From Curtobacterium sp. 9128 (GTDB lineage Bacteria > Actinomycetota > Actinomycetes > Actinomycetales > Microbacteriaceae), in the NCBI RefSeq assembly GCF_900086645.1, contig NZ_LT576451.1:248001-312000 (forward strand): a DNA stretch of 64,000 nt, in the 5' to 3' direction. Positions 50,327 to 57,939 of the stretch are shown here, one piece after another (position 1 is the stretch's first letter; the number at the start of each line of letters is the position of its first letter). The notes below the pieces were generated by a model, which saw only the letters and a program-made list of their open reading frames with translations, made no database searches and was not told the DNA's origin. The position numbers were made by a program, and so were the translations under genes.

Positions 50327-50356
50327 ATCATAGGCAGCGCTCGCGCACGATGTCCA
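50327..50356 (-). promoter_or_regulatory. rpoBC promoter
   Basis: On the minus strand TGGACA (50356-50351) and TATGAT (50332-50327) are 18 nt apart, predicting a start near 50320 and a leader of about 230 nt. The leader (50092-50320) has no gene. It contains A/T-rich spots (GTATATG, CATATT) that could be secondary promoters but lack good -35 boxes. Confidence 0.65.
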
Positions 50357-50383
50357 GTCCTGGCTTGACCAAGATCAGGACTG
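50355..50383. promoter_or_regulatory. inverted repeat next to the rpoBC -35 box
   Basis: CAGTCCTG (50355-50362) and CAGGACTG (50376-50383) are separated by 13 nt and touch the -35 hexamer. The layout fits an operator or activator site, or a hairpin in a transcript from further upstream. Confidence 0.45.
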
Positions 50384-50428
50384 CCGTGTATAAGCAGCGG
50401 CGACCAGCAGCCATTCCCGGCCGTGCGC

Positions 50429-51001
50429 TCAGCCCAGGCGTTCGCGCTCAGCTGCAGCCGAGCCTCCAGTCAGGCCCGCCAGCGCACGGAACGCGTCTTC
50501 CGGACGCCGCGTCCGCACGAACGTGACGCGACCACGCTCGTCCGTGAGCTCGATGCCGAGCCCCGGGGTGAGCAGCAGCGCCCGGACCCCGCGGCCGAGC
50601 CGCAGGCCGATGCCGCCGTACGTCGCCGCGTCGGCCTCGACGAGACGGGCGTCCACGATCCGGTGCCGCGCGATCCGCCGGGGCGGGAGGGGGCGGAAGT
50701 GCAGGGTGACGTGCGTGTCGGTCACCGTGAACCCGGACCGCGCCAGCAGCAGGAGCAGTCCGACGACGACGCCGACGAGACCCGGGACGAGGAGCGCCGC
50801 CTCCGGTGCCTCCCCCGGCCAGCCGAGCACGGCCGCGGTCAGCCCGACACCCGCCGTGAGGAGCGCACCACCGATCACGCGCATCCAGACGGGGGCCGTC
50901 TCGCGGTCCGCGTGGAACGGACGGGAGGCGCGGGTCGCCACCGCTGGCACGCTCGGCGTGGCGGGACGGTGCGTCTGGATGCTCATGGTGTCGGCGGACA
51001 T
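50429..51001 (-). CDS. two-helix membrane protein of unknown function
   Basis: The 190-residue product has a polar N-terminus, two adjacent membrane helices (about residues 40-60 and 69-87) and a C-terminal beta-rich cytoplasmic domain ([40 protein letters not shown]). The last part is laid out like small bacterial PH-like or DUF3093-type domains. I do not recognise a named gene. The ATG at 51001 follows AGGAG by eight bases. Its promoter contains a TetR-type palindrome, so expression is probably controlled by a repressor encoded elsewhere. Confidence 0.75.
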   Translation of the reverse strand: MSADTMSIQTHRPATPSVPAVATRASRPFHADRETAPVWMRVIGGALLTAGVGLTAAVLGWPGEAPEAALLVPGLVGVVVGLLLLLARSGFTVTDTHVTLHFRPLPPRRIARHRIVDARLVEADAATYGGIGLRLGRGVRALLLTPGLGIELTDERGRVTFVRTRRPEDAFRALAGLTGGSAAAERERLG

Positions 51002-51043
51002 GTCGGGTCTCCTGCGGTTGTGGCCGGCGGATGCTGCATCCGT

Positions 51044-51072
51044 ATTTTACATAACGAACGCAATGTACTCAA
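51044..51072 (-). promoter_or_regulatory. strong promoter of the gene at 50429-51001
   Basis: On the minus strand TTGAGT (51072-51067) and TAAAAT (51049-51044) are 17 nt apart in an A/T-rich patch that stands out from the GC-rich surroundings. A predicted start near 51037 gives a 36-nt leader. The rest of the gap (51073-51332) shows nothing I can support. Confidence 0.7.
51048..51067. promoter_or_regulatory. TetR-type operator inside the promoter spacer
   Basis: A 20-bp dyad of the form TACAT, 2 nt, CG, 2 nt, CG, 2 nt, ATGTA fills the spacer between the -35 and -10 boxes. This matches the usual architecture of TetR/AcrR-family operators, where a bound dimer blocks RNA polymerase. No TetR-type gene is in the window. 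Confidence 0.55.
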
Positions 51073-51332
51073 TGGTCGGTGCGCGCGAGCACGCCGAGGA
51101 GCCGCAGTCGGACTGCGGGTGACGGCGTGGGGTGCACTGCACAGCGACGCGCGTCACGGTCGGCCGGCGTGCGGACCCGCGGGGAGGTGGGGGCTCCAGG
51201 GGGTCGACGCACCCGGCACGACGACGGTCGTCGACGATACGTCAGGACGCTTGGCGTTCACTGGCCGTTCATGTGTACGCATTCATCTGGGCGGCGGTGA
51301 GCACGCATCAGCCGGCCGGCCGCGCTCGCGCG

Positions 51333-52019
51333 TCAGCGCAGGGCGAGGGCGACGGCCTCCGCGCGGGTGCGGACACCGAGCTTCTGGAACAGCTGGTTCA
51401 CGTACGACTTCACGGTCGGCACGGTGAGGAACAGCTCGGCGGCGATCTCCGGGTTCGTCCGGCCGTCGGCGATGCGCTCGAGCACGTCGGCCTCACGCGG
51501 GGTGAGCTCGGGGAAGCGCTGCCGGAGGGACGCAGGGGGCCTGGTCACGGCCGTCCGGGCCAGCGGGGTTCCGGTCAGCGGCGTTCCGGTCAGCGGCGTT
51601 CCGGTCAGCTGTGCGACGAGTCGTGCTCCGACCGCGGCGTCGAACGTGGACTGCCCGGACGCGACGGCGCGGATGGCGGTGGCGATCTCCACGCGACCGG
51701 CGTCCTTCGTCAGGTAGCCGCGGGCACCTGCTCGGAGCGCGGTGGTGATGGACTCGTCGTCGGCGAACGTCGTCAGCACGAGCACGGCCACGTCGGGGTG
51801 CTCGGCCGTGATGCGCGCGGTGGCGGTCGGACCGTCGACGTCCGGCATGCGCAGGTCCATCAGCACGACATCAGGGGACCAGCGTTCCACCGCGGCGAGC
51901 GCCTCCGCTCCGTCGGCGGCCTCTCCGACGACCTCGAGGTCCGGCACCAGGGACAGCACCGTCACCAGACCGTCGCGCACGATGGCCTGGTCGTCGACGA
52001 CGAGCACGCGGATGGTCAC
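51333..52019 (-). CDS. NarL/LuxR-type response regulator
   Basis: The product binds DNA after phosphorylation by its partner kinase. The 228-residue protein has a receiver domain (residues 1-120) with acidic pair VVDDQ, phospho-acceptor Asp55 (LMDLRMP) and Lys in YLTKDAG. A LuxR-type helix-turn-helix follows (LTPREADVLERIADGRTNPEIAAEL, then TVPTVKSYVNQLFQKLG). The linker contains three TGTPL repeats encoded by a 15-bp array. The GTG start at 52019 overlaps the kinase stop (GTGA). Targets are unknown. Confidence 0.94.
   Translation of the reverse strand: MTIRVLVVDDQAIVRDGLVTVLSLVPDLEVVGEAADGAEALAAVERWSPDVVLMDLRMPDVDGPTATARITAEHPDVAVLVLTTFADDESITTALRAGARGYLTKDAGRVEIATAIRAVASGQSTFDAAVGARLVAQLTGTPLTGTPLTGTPLARTAVTRPPASLRQRFPELTPREADVLERIADGRTNPEIAAELFLTVPTVKSYVNQLFQKLGVRTRAEAVALALR
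51561..51605. repeat. 15-bp tandem repeat in the response-regulator linker
   Basis: Three consecutive 15-bp copies (one with a base change) encode the TGTPL repeats between the receiver and DNA-binding domains. The repeat is in frame and could vary in number. Confidence 0.85.
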
Positions 52020-53299
52020 GCGTCCGTCACGTTCTGCACGTCCTGCGCGTTCTGCACGTCCTGCGCGTCTGGTTCGTCGACGCGGGCGCCGGCGACGGGG
52101 ACGTGCATCGCGACGACGAACTCGTCCTCGGAGCGTTCGGCCTCGACGGTGGCGCCGGCGTCCAGCTCCGCGAAGCGCTCGTGGATGCCGATCAACCCGT
52201 GCCCGCCGCCGGAGAGCGGGTTGGCGACGACCACGTCGACGGCGTCGCCGTCCCGGATCACCGAGAGGGACACCGGTCGGCCGGGGGCGTGGCGGCGGGC
52301 GTTGCTCAGGGCCTCCCGGGTGCTCGCGACGACGACGGCGCGGTGGGCGTCGTCCAGGTCCGCGAGGGCGAGGTCGCCGGTGACGACGAGTTCTCCGCCG
52401 AAGTCGCGGTGGGCGGCGACGAGGGGGTGCAGGCCGGCGTCGGGTGCGTCGGGTGCTGCGGCTGGGGCTGTGTCGGTGGTCGCGGCTGGGTCTGTGTCTG
52501 CGGCGGCGTGCGTGTCCGCGTCTGCGGCGGCGTGCGTGTCCGCTTCTGCGTCGTCGCGGAGGGCGTGCACCGCCCGGCGGGCCTCGGCGAGACCGTCGGC
52601 CGCGAGGGTGCGCGCGGCACCGGCACGCTGCGTGGCCTCGTCGACCCGGCCGGCCTCGAGCAGGGCCTCCACCGCGTCGAGCTGCAGCACCAGGCCGCCC
52701 AGGGAGTGCGCGAGGACGTCGTGGATGTCCCGGGCGGCCCGCGACCGGTCGGCCAGGAGCCGGGCGCGCTGCTGGTCGCGTTCGGCCTGGCGCGCCTGCT
52801 GCTCGGCGACGCGGTACTGCCGCCGGCTGAACCCGACGAGGATCCCGAGGACGAGCCCGGCGCACGACCCGAGGACGAAGTGCACGGTGGCGCCCTCGAG
52901 ACTCGCGGAGACGGCGATCTCGACGAGGGCGACCAGCGCGGCGACGACTCCGGTCCACACCGGGACCGCTGCACTCGCCTGCAGCACGACGATGCCGACG
53001 ATCACCGCCGCGATCATCAGCGCGTCGGTCGGAGCGACCACCGCGGAGCCCGCGACGACCATGACCGCGCCGGCTGCCGCCATCGTGCAGGGCGTCCTGA
53101 CGAACTCCCGGAGCGTCCACGCCGCGATCGTCACGCCGCCGACGACCCAGACCCACGGTGGGAGCTCCTCGGCGATGCCGTTCCTGATGAACCAGAACGT
53201 GACGGCGACGATGCCGACGGCGCTCAGCACCCACCCGAGACGCGAACGCGACCGGCCCGCGGACGGGTCGGTCGGCTCGGGGACGGACAGCAAGGTCAC
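52016..53299 (-). CDS. sensor histidine kinase (HisKA_3 type)
   Basis: The 427-residue product has about five or six membrane helices (residues 20-155), a short coiled coil and a HisKA_3 dimer domain with the phospho-acceptor His193 in RDIHDVLAHSLGGL. An HATPase domain with NARRHAPG and GGGHGLIGIHERF follows. Between the two catalytic parts is an Ala/Asp/Thr-rich linker built on a 24-bp DNA repeat. The C-terminus repeats AQDVQN. The GTG start overlaps the upstream gene's stop and its own stop overlaps the regulator. It should phosphorylate the adjacent regulator; the signal is unknown. Confidence 0.93.
   Translation of the reverse strand: MTLLSVPEPTDPSAGRSRSRLGWVLSAVGIVAVTFWFIRNGIAEELPPWVWVVGGVTIAAWTLREFVRTPCTMAAAGAVMVVAGSAVVAPTDALMIAAVIVGIVVLQASAAVPVWTGVVAALVALVEIAVSASLEGATVHFVLGSCAGLVLGILVGFSRRQYRVAEQQARQAERDQQRARLLADRSRAARDIHDVLAHSLGGLVLQLDAVEALLEAGRVDEATQRAGAARTLAADGLAEARRAVHALRDDAEADTHAAADADTHAAADTDPAATTDTAPAAAPDAPDAGLHPLVAAHRDFGGELVVTGDLALADLDDAHRAVVVASTREALSNARRHAPGRPVSLSVIRDGDAVDVVVANPLSGGGHGLIGIHERFAELDAGATVEAERSEDEFVVAMHVPVAGARVDEPDAQDVQNAQDVQNVTDA
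52496..52543. repeat. 24-bp tandem duplication in the kinase linker
   Basis: Two exact 24-bp copies (52496-52519 and 52520-52543) encode repeated ADTHAAAD between the HisKA_3 and ATPase domains. Related shorter repeats flank it. Confidence 0.85.
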
Positions 53300-53796
53300 C
53301 TGACCATCATGCCGCGGGTCCGTCCGGGGATGCGCTGGTCGATGACGAGCGCGCGGGCGGCACGGTTGATCGCGAGCATCAGCAGGATCGCGCCGGTGGA
53401 GGTGAGGAGGTGTGCGCCCATGTTCCCGCCGACGACGTCCAGCCCGACTCGCACGGCGATGAGCACGAACCAGAGTCCGGCGCCGTACCAGCCGGTGCGG
53501 GACTGGATCGTGCGGCCCTTGTCATCAGGGGTCGACACCGTCCGGAAGCGGGTCATGGTGCCCATCGCCAGACCCACGCCGACCGAGATGAGCGCCTCGA
53601 TCCCGAGGAAGACGATGTCCGTCGTGGTGATCGTGGCCTTCGTCTGCGCCAGGACGACGACGCCGATGACCGCCATCACGAGCGGGGTGCGCCAGATCCG
53701 CGCCGGGTCGAGGTAGCGCCAGGTCGCCTGCCGGTACGCCAGGAACCCGACGAGCGCGAGCCCGATGACGATGTTCGCGATGAGCTGGACCGACAT
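53296..53796 (-). CDS. DUF1453/CcdC-like membrane protein
   Basis: The 166-residue product has four to five membrane helices. It opens MSVQLIANIVIGLALVGFLAYRQATWR and contains GVGLAMGTMTRFR and RTGWYGAGLWFVLIAVRVG. These polar and aromatic motifs resemble DUF1453/CcdC-like proteins, which often accompany two-component systems in actinobacteria. The stop overlaps the kinase start (GTGA), so it is the first gene of a three-gene operon and may modulate the kinase. That role is inferred from position only. Confidence 0.75.
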   Translation of the reverse strand: MSVQLIANIVIGLALVGFLAYRQATWRYLDPARIWRTPLVMAVIGVVVLAQTKATITTTDIVFLGIEALISVGVGLAMGTMTRFRTVSTPDDKGRTIQSRTGWYGAGLWFVLIAVRVGLDVVGGNMGAHLLTSTGAILLMLAINRAARALVIDQRIPGRTRGMMVR

Positions 53797-53926
53797 GATG
53801 TGTGCCTTTCGGTGGGGTCCGGCGGGGGTTCCCGACCGGTGATCCCATCGTGGTTCGGACGCTCAGCGGGCCACACCAACCACGGGTGGGGACGTGGGTG
53901 GTGATCGCGTGGTGTTCCATGGACCC

Positions 53927-54769
53927 ATGGCTGATGCGTTCGACGGGTTCAAGCTCGGTGCCGGGTTCTCGGTGATCGAGCCCGACCGGCACCGGCCCGG
54001 CTCGTTCACGCTCGTCGTCGACGGCACGCCGCAGTCGCACGTCGACCTCGAGGACCCGACCCACCTGGCGTTCGAGTACATCCGTCGGATCGGTCACGCC
54101 ATCGACCTGCTGCCGCCCGGACCGATCACGGCATTGCACCTCGGCGCCGGTGCCCTGACGCTCCCGCGCTACGTCGCGGTGACCCGACCGGGTTCCCGGC
54201 AGCAGGTGATCGAGCTCGAGCGCGATCTGGTCGACCAGGTGCGTGAGGCCCTGCCGTTCCCCCGAGGCGCCTCGATCCGGGTCCGGTACGGCGATGCGCG
54301 CGAGGTCCTCGGCAAGCTCCCCCACGGGCTGCGCGGCACCGTCGACCTGGCCGTCGTGGACGTGTTCGGCGGCGCACGGATCCCGGCACACGTGACGAGC
54401 ATCGAGTTCTACCGCGAGGTCGCCGAGTTCCTGTCCCCGACGGGCATCGTCGCTGTGAACGTCGCCGACGGTGCCGGTCTCGCCTTCGCAAGGGGCCAGG
54501 CGTCGACGCTGCAGTCGGTGCTGCCGTCCGTCGCGGCTGTCGCGGACACCGGCATGCTGAAGGGCCGTCGGTTCGGCAACATCGTGCTGCTCGGCTCCCC
54601 CACGGACCTCCCGGTCGCGGACATGCCCCGCCGGTACTCGTCCGACCCGATGCCCGCGAAGGTCGTGCACGGGGCGGAGCTCCGGTCGTTCATCGCCGGT
54701 GCGCCGATCGTCACCGACGCGACGGCCGTCGCGTCTCCGGAACCGAACCGGTCCGTCTTCGGCGCCTGA
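53927..54769 (+). CDS. spermidine-synthase-like methyltransferase-fold protein
   Basis: The 280-residue product has a Rossmann-type fold close to polyamine synthases: ALHLGAGALTLPRYVAVTRPGSRQQVIELERDLVDQVREAL covers the nucleotide-binding strand and its acidic tip. Next come VRYGDAREVL and DLAVVDVFGGARIPAHVTSIEFYREV. The aminopropyl-acceptor residues of true spermidine synthases are not clear, so it may be a fused SAM-binding protein with another substrate. I chose ATG 53927; a GTG 33 bases upstream is possible. It is divergent from the two-component operon. Confidence 0.8.
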   Translation: MADAFDGFKLGAGFSVIEPDRHRPGSFTLVVDGTPQSHVDLEDPTHLAFEYIRRIGHAIDLLPPGPITALHLGAGALTLPRYVAVTRPGSRQQVIELERDLVDQVREALPFPRGASIRVRYGDAREVLGKLPHGLRGTVDLAVVDVFGGARIPAHVTSIEFYREVAEFLSPTGIVAVNVADGAGLAFARGQASTLQSVLPSVAAVADTGMLKGRRFGNIVLLGSPTDLPVADMPRRYSSDPMPAKVVHGAELRSFIAGAPIVTDATAVASPEPNRSVFGA

Positions 54770-54865
54770 CCCGGACCTGCTTGCGGGCAACCTGGTGGTG
54801 CCGCTGCCAGGATGGGTGCTGAACGACCGCGCAGGTGCGTGGACGAACGAGACGGGGAAGCGCTC

Positions 54866-55645
54866 ATGACGAACGACGACCGGAGCAACGAGGACCGGCC
54901 GGGCGACGGCCAGGCACCGAGCTGGGGCGAGCCCGCTCCGCAGCAGCCGACGCAGCAGCCGCCGGCTCCGCAGGACGATGCACCGCGATACGGCGAGCGC
55001 ATCACCCCGGCGTCCGCACCGCAGTACGGCGAGCAGGCAGCACCGCAGCAGCCGCAGTACGGCCAGCAGCAGCCGCAGTACGGCCAGCAGCAGCCGCAGT
55101 ACGGGCAGCCGCAGTCGCAGTACGGGCAGCCGCAGTACGGCCAGCAGCAGCACGACCAGCAGCAGGGCGCTCCGACGTGGGGCGGTCAGCAGCACGCAGC
55201 AGCGGCACCCGCGTCCGCCGGCGCCCCCGGGTGGCAGAGCTACGAGGAACCGAAGGCGAAGAAGAAGACCGTCGGTGTCATCGCGTTCGTCCTCGGGCTC
55301 GTCGCACTCGTGGTCGGCGTCATCACCGGCTACCTCTTCGGCACCGCGATCGTCCAGAGCAGCGCGTTCGACCAGCTCCTGCAGAACGGCGGGAGCACGA
55401 CCCCCGACCCGTCGCAGTTCCAGGACATGGAGAACGACCCGGCGCTCGCGGGTGCTGGTGTGCTGTTCCTCCTGGGGACGGTGATCGGTCTCTGGGCCCT
55501 GGTGCAGGGCATCATCGCGATCGCGACGAAGCGCGGACGCGGCTGGGGTGTCTTCGCGGTCGTACTCGCGATCGTCGCGGTGATCGCAGTGCTCGTCACG
55601 TACGCAGCAGTCGCCGCGGTCGCGGTCTCGAACGGCGTCTCCTGA
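54866..55645 (+). CDS. membrane protein with Gln/Tyr-rich repeat domain
   Basis: The 259-residue product has a disordered N-terminal half (about residues 15-125) rich in Gln, Pro, Tyr and Gly, with at least six QPQYGQ-type repeats. Two or three membrane helices follow (VGVIAFVLGLVALVVGVITGYLF; VLFLLGTVIGLWALVQGIIAIA; WGVFAVVLAIVAVIAVLVTYAAVAAVAV) in a DUF4190-like arrangement. I take ATG 54866, nine bases after GGGGAAG; an upstream frame adds an unlikely Arg-rich stretch. Function is unknown. The N-terminus could act as a flexible or phase-separating segment. Confidence 0.75.
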   Translation: MTNDDRSNEDRPGDGQAPSWGEPAPQQPTQQPPAPQDDAPRYGERITPASAPQYGEQAAPQQPQYGQQQPQYGQQQPQYGQPQSQYGQPQYGQQQHDQQQGAPTWGGQQHAAAAPASAGAPGWQSYEEPKAKKKTVGVIAFVLGLVALVVGVITGYLFGTAIVQSSAFDQLLQNGGSTTPDPSQFQDMENDPALAGAGVLFLLGTVIGLWALVQGIIAIATKRGRGWGVFAVVLAIVAVIAVLVTYAAVAAVAVSNGVS

Positions 55646-55700
55646 GCAACCGCGTGTGGCACCGGCCGCTCCCGGGCACGCACGGTTACCCTCGACCCTG

Positions 55701-56543
55701 ATGTCCCCCGACGACCGCCAGCACCTCGACGACCAGGACGACCGCGCCCGGGAACCGCGCCACGCGGCTCCCGTCACCGCCGGTGTCAGCCCGGGCAGCA
55801 CCTTCGCGCCCATCAGCCTCCGTCCGGCCGTGGACGTGCAGGTGGTCCAGGACCGCCTCCGTGCCCTCGGGCAGAGCCGCAGCACCGAGGCCCTCGCCGA
55901 GCGCGCGGAACTCCTGCGCCTGCTCGGCCGCCTCGACGAGGCCCTCGTCGTCGCGGAAGAGGTCTTCCGGCTGACCATGTTCACGGGGGAACGCGCCGAC
56001 AAGGTCGCCGCACGGATCCGGCGTGCGCACGTTCTGCACGACCTCGGCCGGTACGAGCGGGCCGCGACCGAATCGGCCCTCGCCCGTGACACGGCGGCGA
56101 CGGAGGAATGGCCTGAGCTCGAGGGCGCTGCCGCCGAGCTCGAGGGCTGGTCGCTGTTCGAGCTGAACCGCTTCGAGGAGGCGCGCGAGGTCCTCGGTCG
56201 CTCGTACGAGGCGTTCCGCGCCGCCGGGGCCCCGTCCGAACGCACCGACGCGCTCCGCTCGGCCGTCGAGGCGGCGATGCGCGCGTCCATCGCCCAGCCG
56301 GCGGCAGCTCCCGAGCGCCCGACCGCCGACCGTCCCCGCACCGCACGAGAGGCAGCGGTCCGTCGCGAGACCGACCCGGTCACGCGCGTCGCCGAGCCCG
56401 TGAAGGAGGTCCCGCCGGTCCGCCGCCGGGTCCTCGGGGCACCGGATGCCGCCCGCACCGAGGCGGACAGCCTCTGGGGCAAGCTCTCCGATCGCGCCGA
56501 CCGGACCGACCGCTCCCAGCGGCAGGGCCCAGCCGACCGGTGA
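55701..56543 (+). CDS. TPR-like helical-repeat protein
   Basis: The 280-residue product has a polar, Asp/Arg-rich start and about four helical hairpins of TPR type (residues about 50-185: ALAERAELLRLLGRLDEALVVAEEV, RRAHVLHDLGRYERAATESAL, AAELEGWSLFELNRFEEAREVLGRSYEAF). A Pro/Arg-rich disordered tail follows. It probably works as a protein-binding scaffold; no partner is evident. The ATG is eight bases after a TACCCT -10-like box and lacks a ribosome-binding site, so it may be leaderless. The stop overlaps the next gene (GTGA). Confidence 0.75.
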   Translation: MSPDDRQHLDDQDDRAREPRHAAPVTAGVSPGSTFAPISLRPAVDVQVVQDRLRALGQSRSTEALAERAELLRLLGRLDEALVVAEEVFRLTMFTGERADKVAARIRRAHVLHDLGRYERAATESALARDTAATEEWPELEGAAAELEGWSLFELNRFEEAREVLGRSYEAFRAAGAPSERTDALRSAVEAAMRASIAQPAAAPERPTADRPRTAREAAVRRETDPVTRVAEPVKEVPPVRRRVLGAPDAARTEADSLWGKLSDRADRTDRSQRQGPADR

Positions 56544-57046
56544 CGTCGCTCGACCAGGTCCGCTCCCGCGCCGCGGAGCTCATCGCGGCGCACCTGGGCA
56601 CCGGGTCGTGGTCGTTCGGCTTCGACAACGCCAAGACCCGTGCAGGTCAGTGCGACTTCGCCAAGCGCCGGATCACGGTGAGCAAGCACCTCGCCGTCCG
56701 GTTCTCGGACGACGACGTCGAGCAGGTCCTGCTGCACGAGGTCGCGCACGCCCTGAGCGGTGCCCGCGCCGGGCACGGGCCGAAGTGGCGGCGCACGGCT
56801 GCCGCGATCGGGTACACCGGGTCCCGCCTGCACGACGGCCCGATCGCCAGCGAACTGGCCCCGTGGGTCGGCGAGTGCCCGGCAGGACACGAGCACTTCC
56901 GCTACCGCACGCCGACCAGACCGTTGGCGTGCGCGAAGTGCTCCCGCCGCTTCGACGAGCGCCACCTCATCACGTGGACCCGCCGGGCGGACGTCGCCCG
57001 GACGGAGCCCGCGCGTTCCGAACTCGGCACCGAGGCGCGCCGGTAA
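56540..57046 (+). CDS. SprT-like zinc metalloprotease
   Basis: The 168-residue product has the SprT-type core: LGTGSWSFGFDNAKTRAGQCDF, the zinc and catalytic motif HEVAH (residues 66-70), and GHGPKWRRTAAAIG with a further His. The C-terminus adds a zinc-ribbon-like part (CPAGHEHFRY with CAKCSRRF). In eukaryotes the SprT/Spartan group degrades DNA-protein crosslinks; bacterial members are poorly defined. It starts at GTG 56540 overlapping the TPR gene, so the two are coupled. Confidence 0.88.
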   Translation: MTSLDQVRSRAAELIAAHLGTGSWSFGFDNAKTRAGQCDFAKRRITVSKHLAVRFSDDDVEQVLLHEVAHALSGARAGHGPKWRRTAAAIGYTGSRLHDGPIASELAPWVGECPAGHEHFRYRTPTRPLACAKCSRRFDERHLITWTRRADVARTEPARSELGTEARR

Positions 57047-57063
57047 CCCGTTAGCCTGGGCGG

Positions 57064-57759
57064 ATGCAGACGGGGCAGAACATCCGCACGGACTCGGGGT
57101 CGTCGTGGTTCTTCGACGCCGGACGGATCGCCCTCGACTTCGCGCACACCGGCGGGTTCGCCGACGACCCCGACGGACGACGCCCCCGCGCTCAGCTCGG
57201 TGAACTCCTCGTCACGCCGGCCGACCTCGACGAGTGGTTGAGCGACCACACCGAACCGATCGACGTCGGCGCGAGCGCCCGCGAGCTGCAGGACGCCCGC
57301 GAACTCCGCGCCGCCATCGGCCGTCTCGCGGTCGCGGCGGCGCCCGCGCCGGCGTCCACGGCTGCCGAGCGCACCGCGGTCGCCGCCGGCCTGCGTGCCG
57401 GGACCGGCCGCACGCGCCCCGCGCCAGACGACATCGACACCGTCAACCTGTTCGCCGCCCTGCCGGACGTGCCCCCGAGCCTCCCGGGTGGCCGTCGCCG
57501 GGCCGGAGCGAACCGTGTGCGGCTCGCACAGGCGCTCTCGAGCGTCGCTCGCGACGCCGTCGCCCTGTTCACCGAGGTCGGGTTCGACGACGTGGAGGCC
57601 GACGGCCGGCCGACCCGCCTCAGCCGCTGCTCGGCGCCGGACTGCGGGCTCGTGTTCTACGACTCGTCCCGCGGCGGCACGCGCCGGTGGTGCGCGATGC
57701 AGCGCTGCGGGAACCGCGCGAAGGTGCGCGCGCACCGCGCTCGGCGCGCCGCCGCCTGA
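57064..57759 (+). CDS. CGNR zinc-finger / ABATE-domain regulator-like protein
   Basis: The 231-residue product has an N-terminal ABATE-type domain (FDAGRIALDFAHTGGF, TPADLDEWLSDH) and a C-terminal CGNR zinc finger (CSAPDCGLVFYD, then RRWCAMQRCGNRAKVRAHRAR). Proteins with this pair are considered stress-linked transcription regulators, though few have been tested. The ATG is six bases after TAGCCT with no ribosome-binding site, so a leaderless transcript is likely. It ends 38 bp before the large dyad element at 57798. Confidence 0.88.
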   Translation: MQTGQNIRTDSGSSWFFDAGRIALDFAHTGGFADDPDGRRPRAQLGELLVTPADLDEWLSDHTEPIDVGASARELQDARELRAAIGRLAVAAAPAPASTAAERTAVAAGLRAGTGRTRPAPDDIDTVNLFAALPDVPPSLPGGRRRAGANRVRLAQALSSVARDAVALFTEVGFDDVEADGRPTRLSRCSAPDCGLVFYDSSRGGTRRWCAMQRCGNRAKVRAHRARRAAA

Positions 57760-57797
57760 CCTGCGGGTCGGCGAGCGCGTCGAACGTCACCGACCCC

Positions 57798-57912
57798 GAA
57801 CGACAGAACCGTTGTCGTACGACAACGATGCTGTCGCAACCCCGCGCGTGCAACTGTTGCGGCCGCGTGGGAGCGACACGACCGTTGTCGTACGACAGCG
57901 ACTCTGTCGTTC
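57798..57912. repeat. 115-bp nested dyad-symmetric intergenic element
   Basis: The whole element is symmetric about base 57855, where GCAAC and GTTGC flank the central T. It contains two 36-bp units (57801-57836 and 57874-57909), each reading CGACA, 7 nt, TGTCG, TA, CGACA, 7 nt, TGTCG. The inner part of unit 1 is an 18-bp perfect palindrome (57810-57827), and unit 2 (57883-57900) has one mismatch. GAACGACAGA at 57798-57807 pairs with its inverse at 57903-57912. It lies between the 3' ends of two convergent genes. Confidence 0.85.
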
Positions 57913-57939
57913 CGAGTCGACAACCGGAACGGCGCGCGC

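Noticed and set aside
50092..50331. An ATG about 80 codons upstream as the rpoB start
   Set aside because: The added residues are not RpoB-like, the stretch holds the leader, and the TTG at 50091 has an ideal GGAGG site.
51561..51605. CRISPR-like short repeats
   Set aside because: The 15-bp copies are contiguous, in frame inside a gene, and have no spacers.
53525..56965. A 1146-codon minus-strand frame across several plus-strand genes
   Set aside because: It has no domain and conflicts with clear genes (spermidine-synthase-like, TPR, SprT-like).
57798..57912. LexA/SOS box or parS site within the dyad element
   Set aside because: The TGTCG-TA-CGACA core does not match the actinobacterial SOS box or the parS consensus, and the location between convergent 3' ends argues against a promoter operator.
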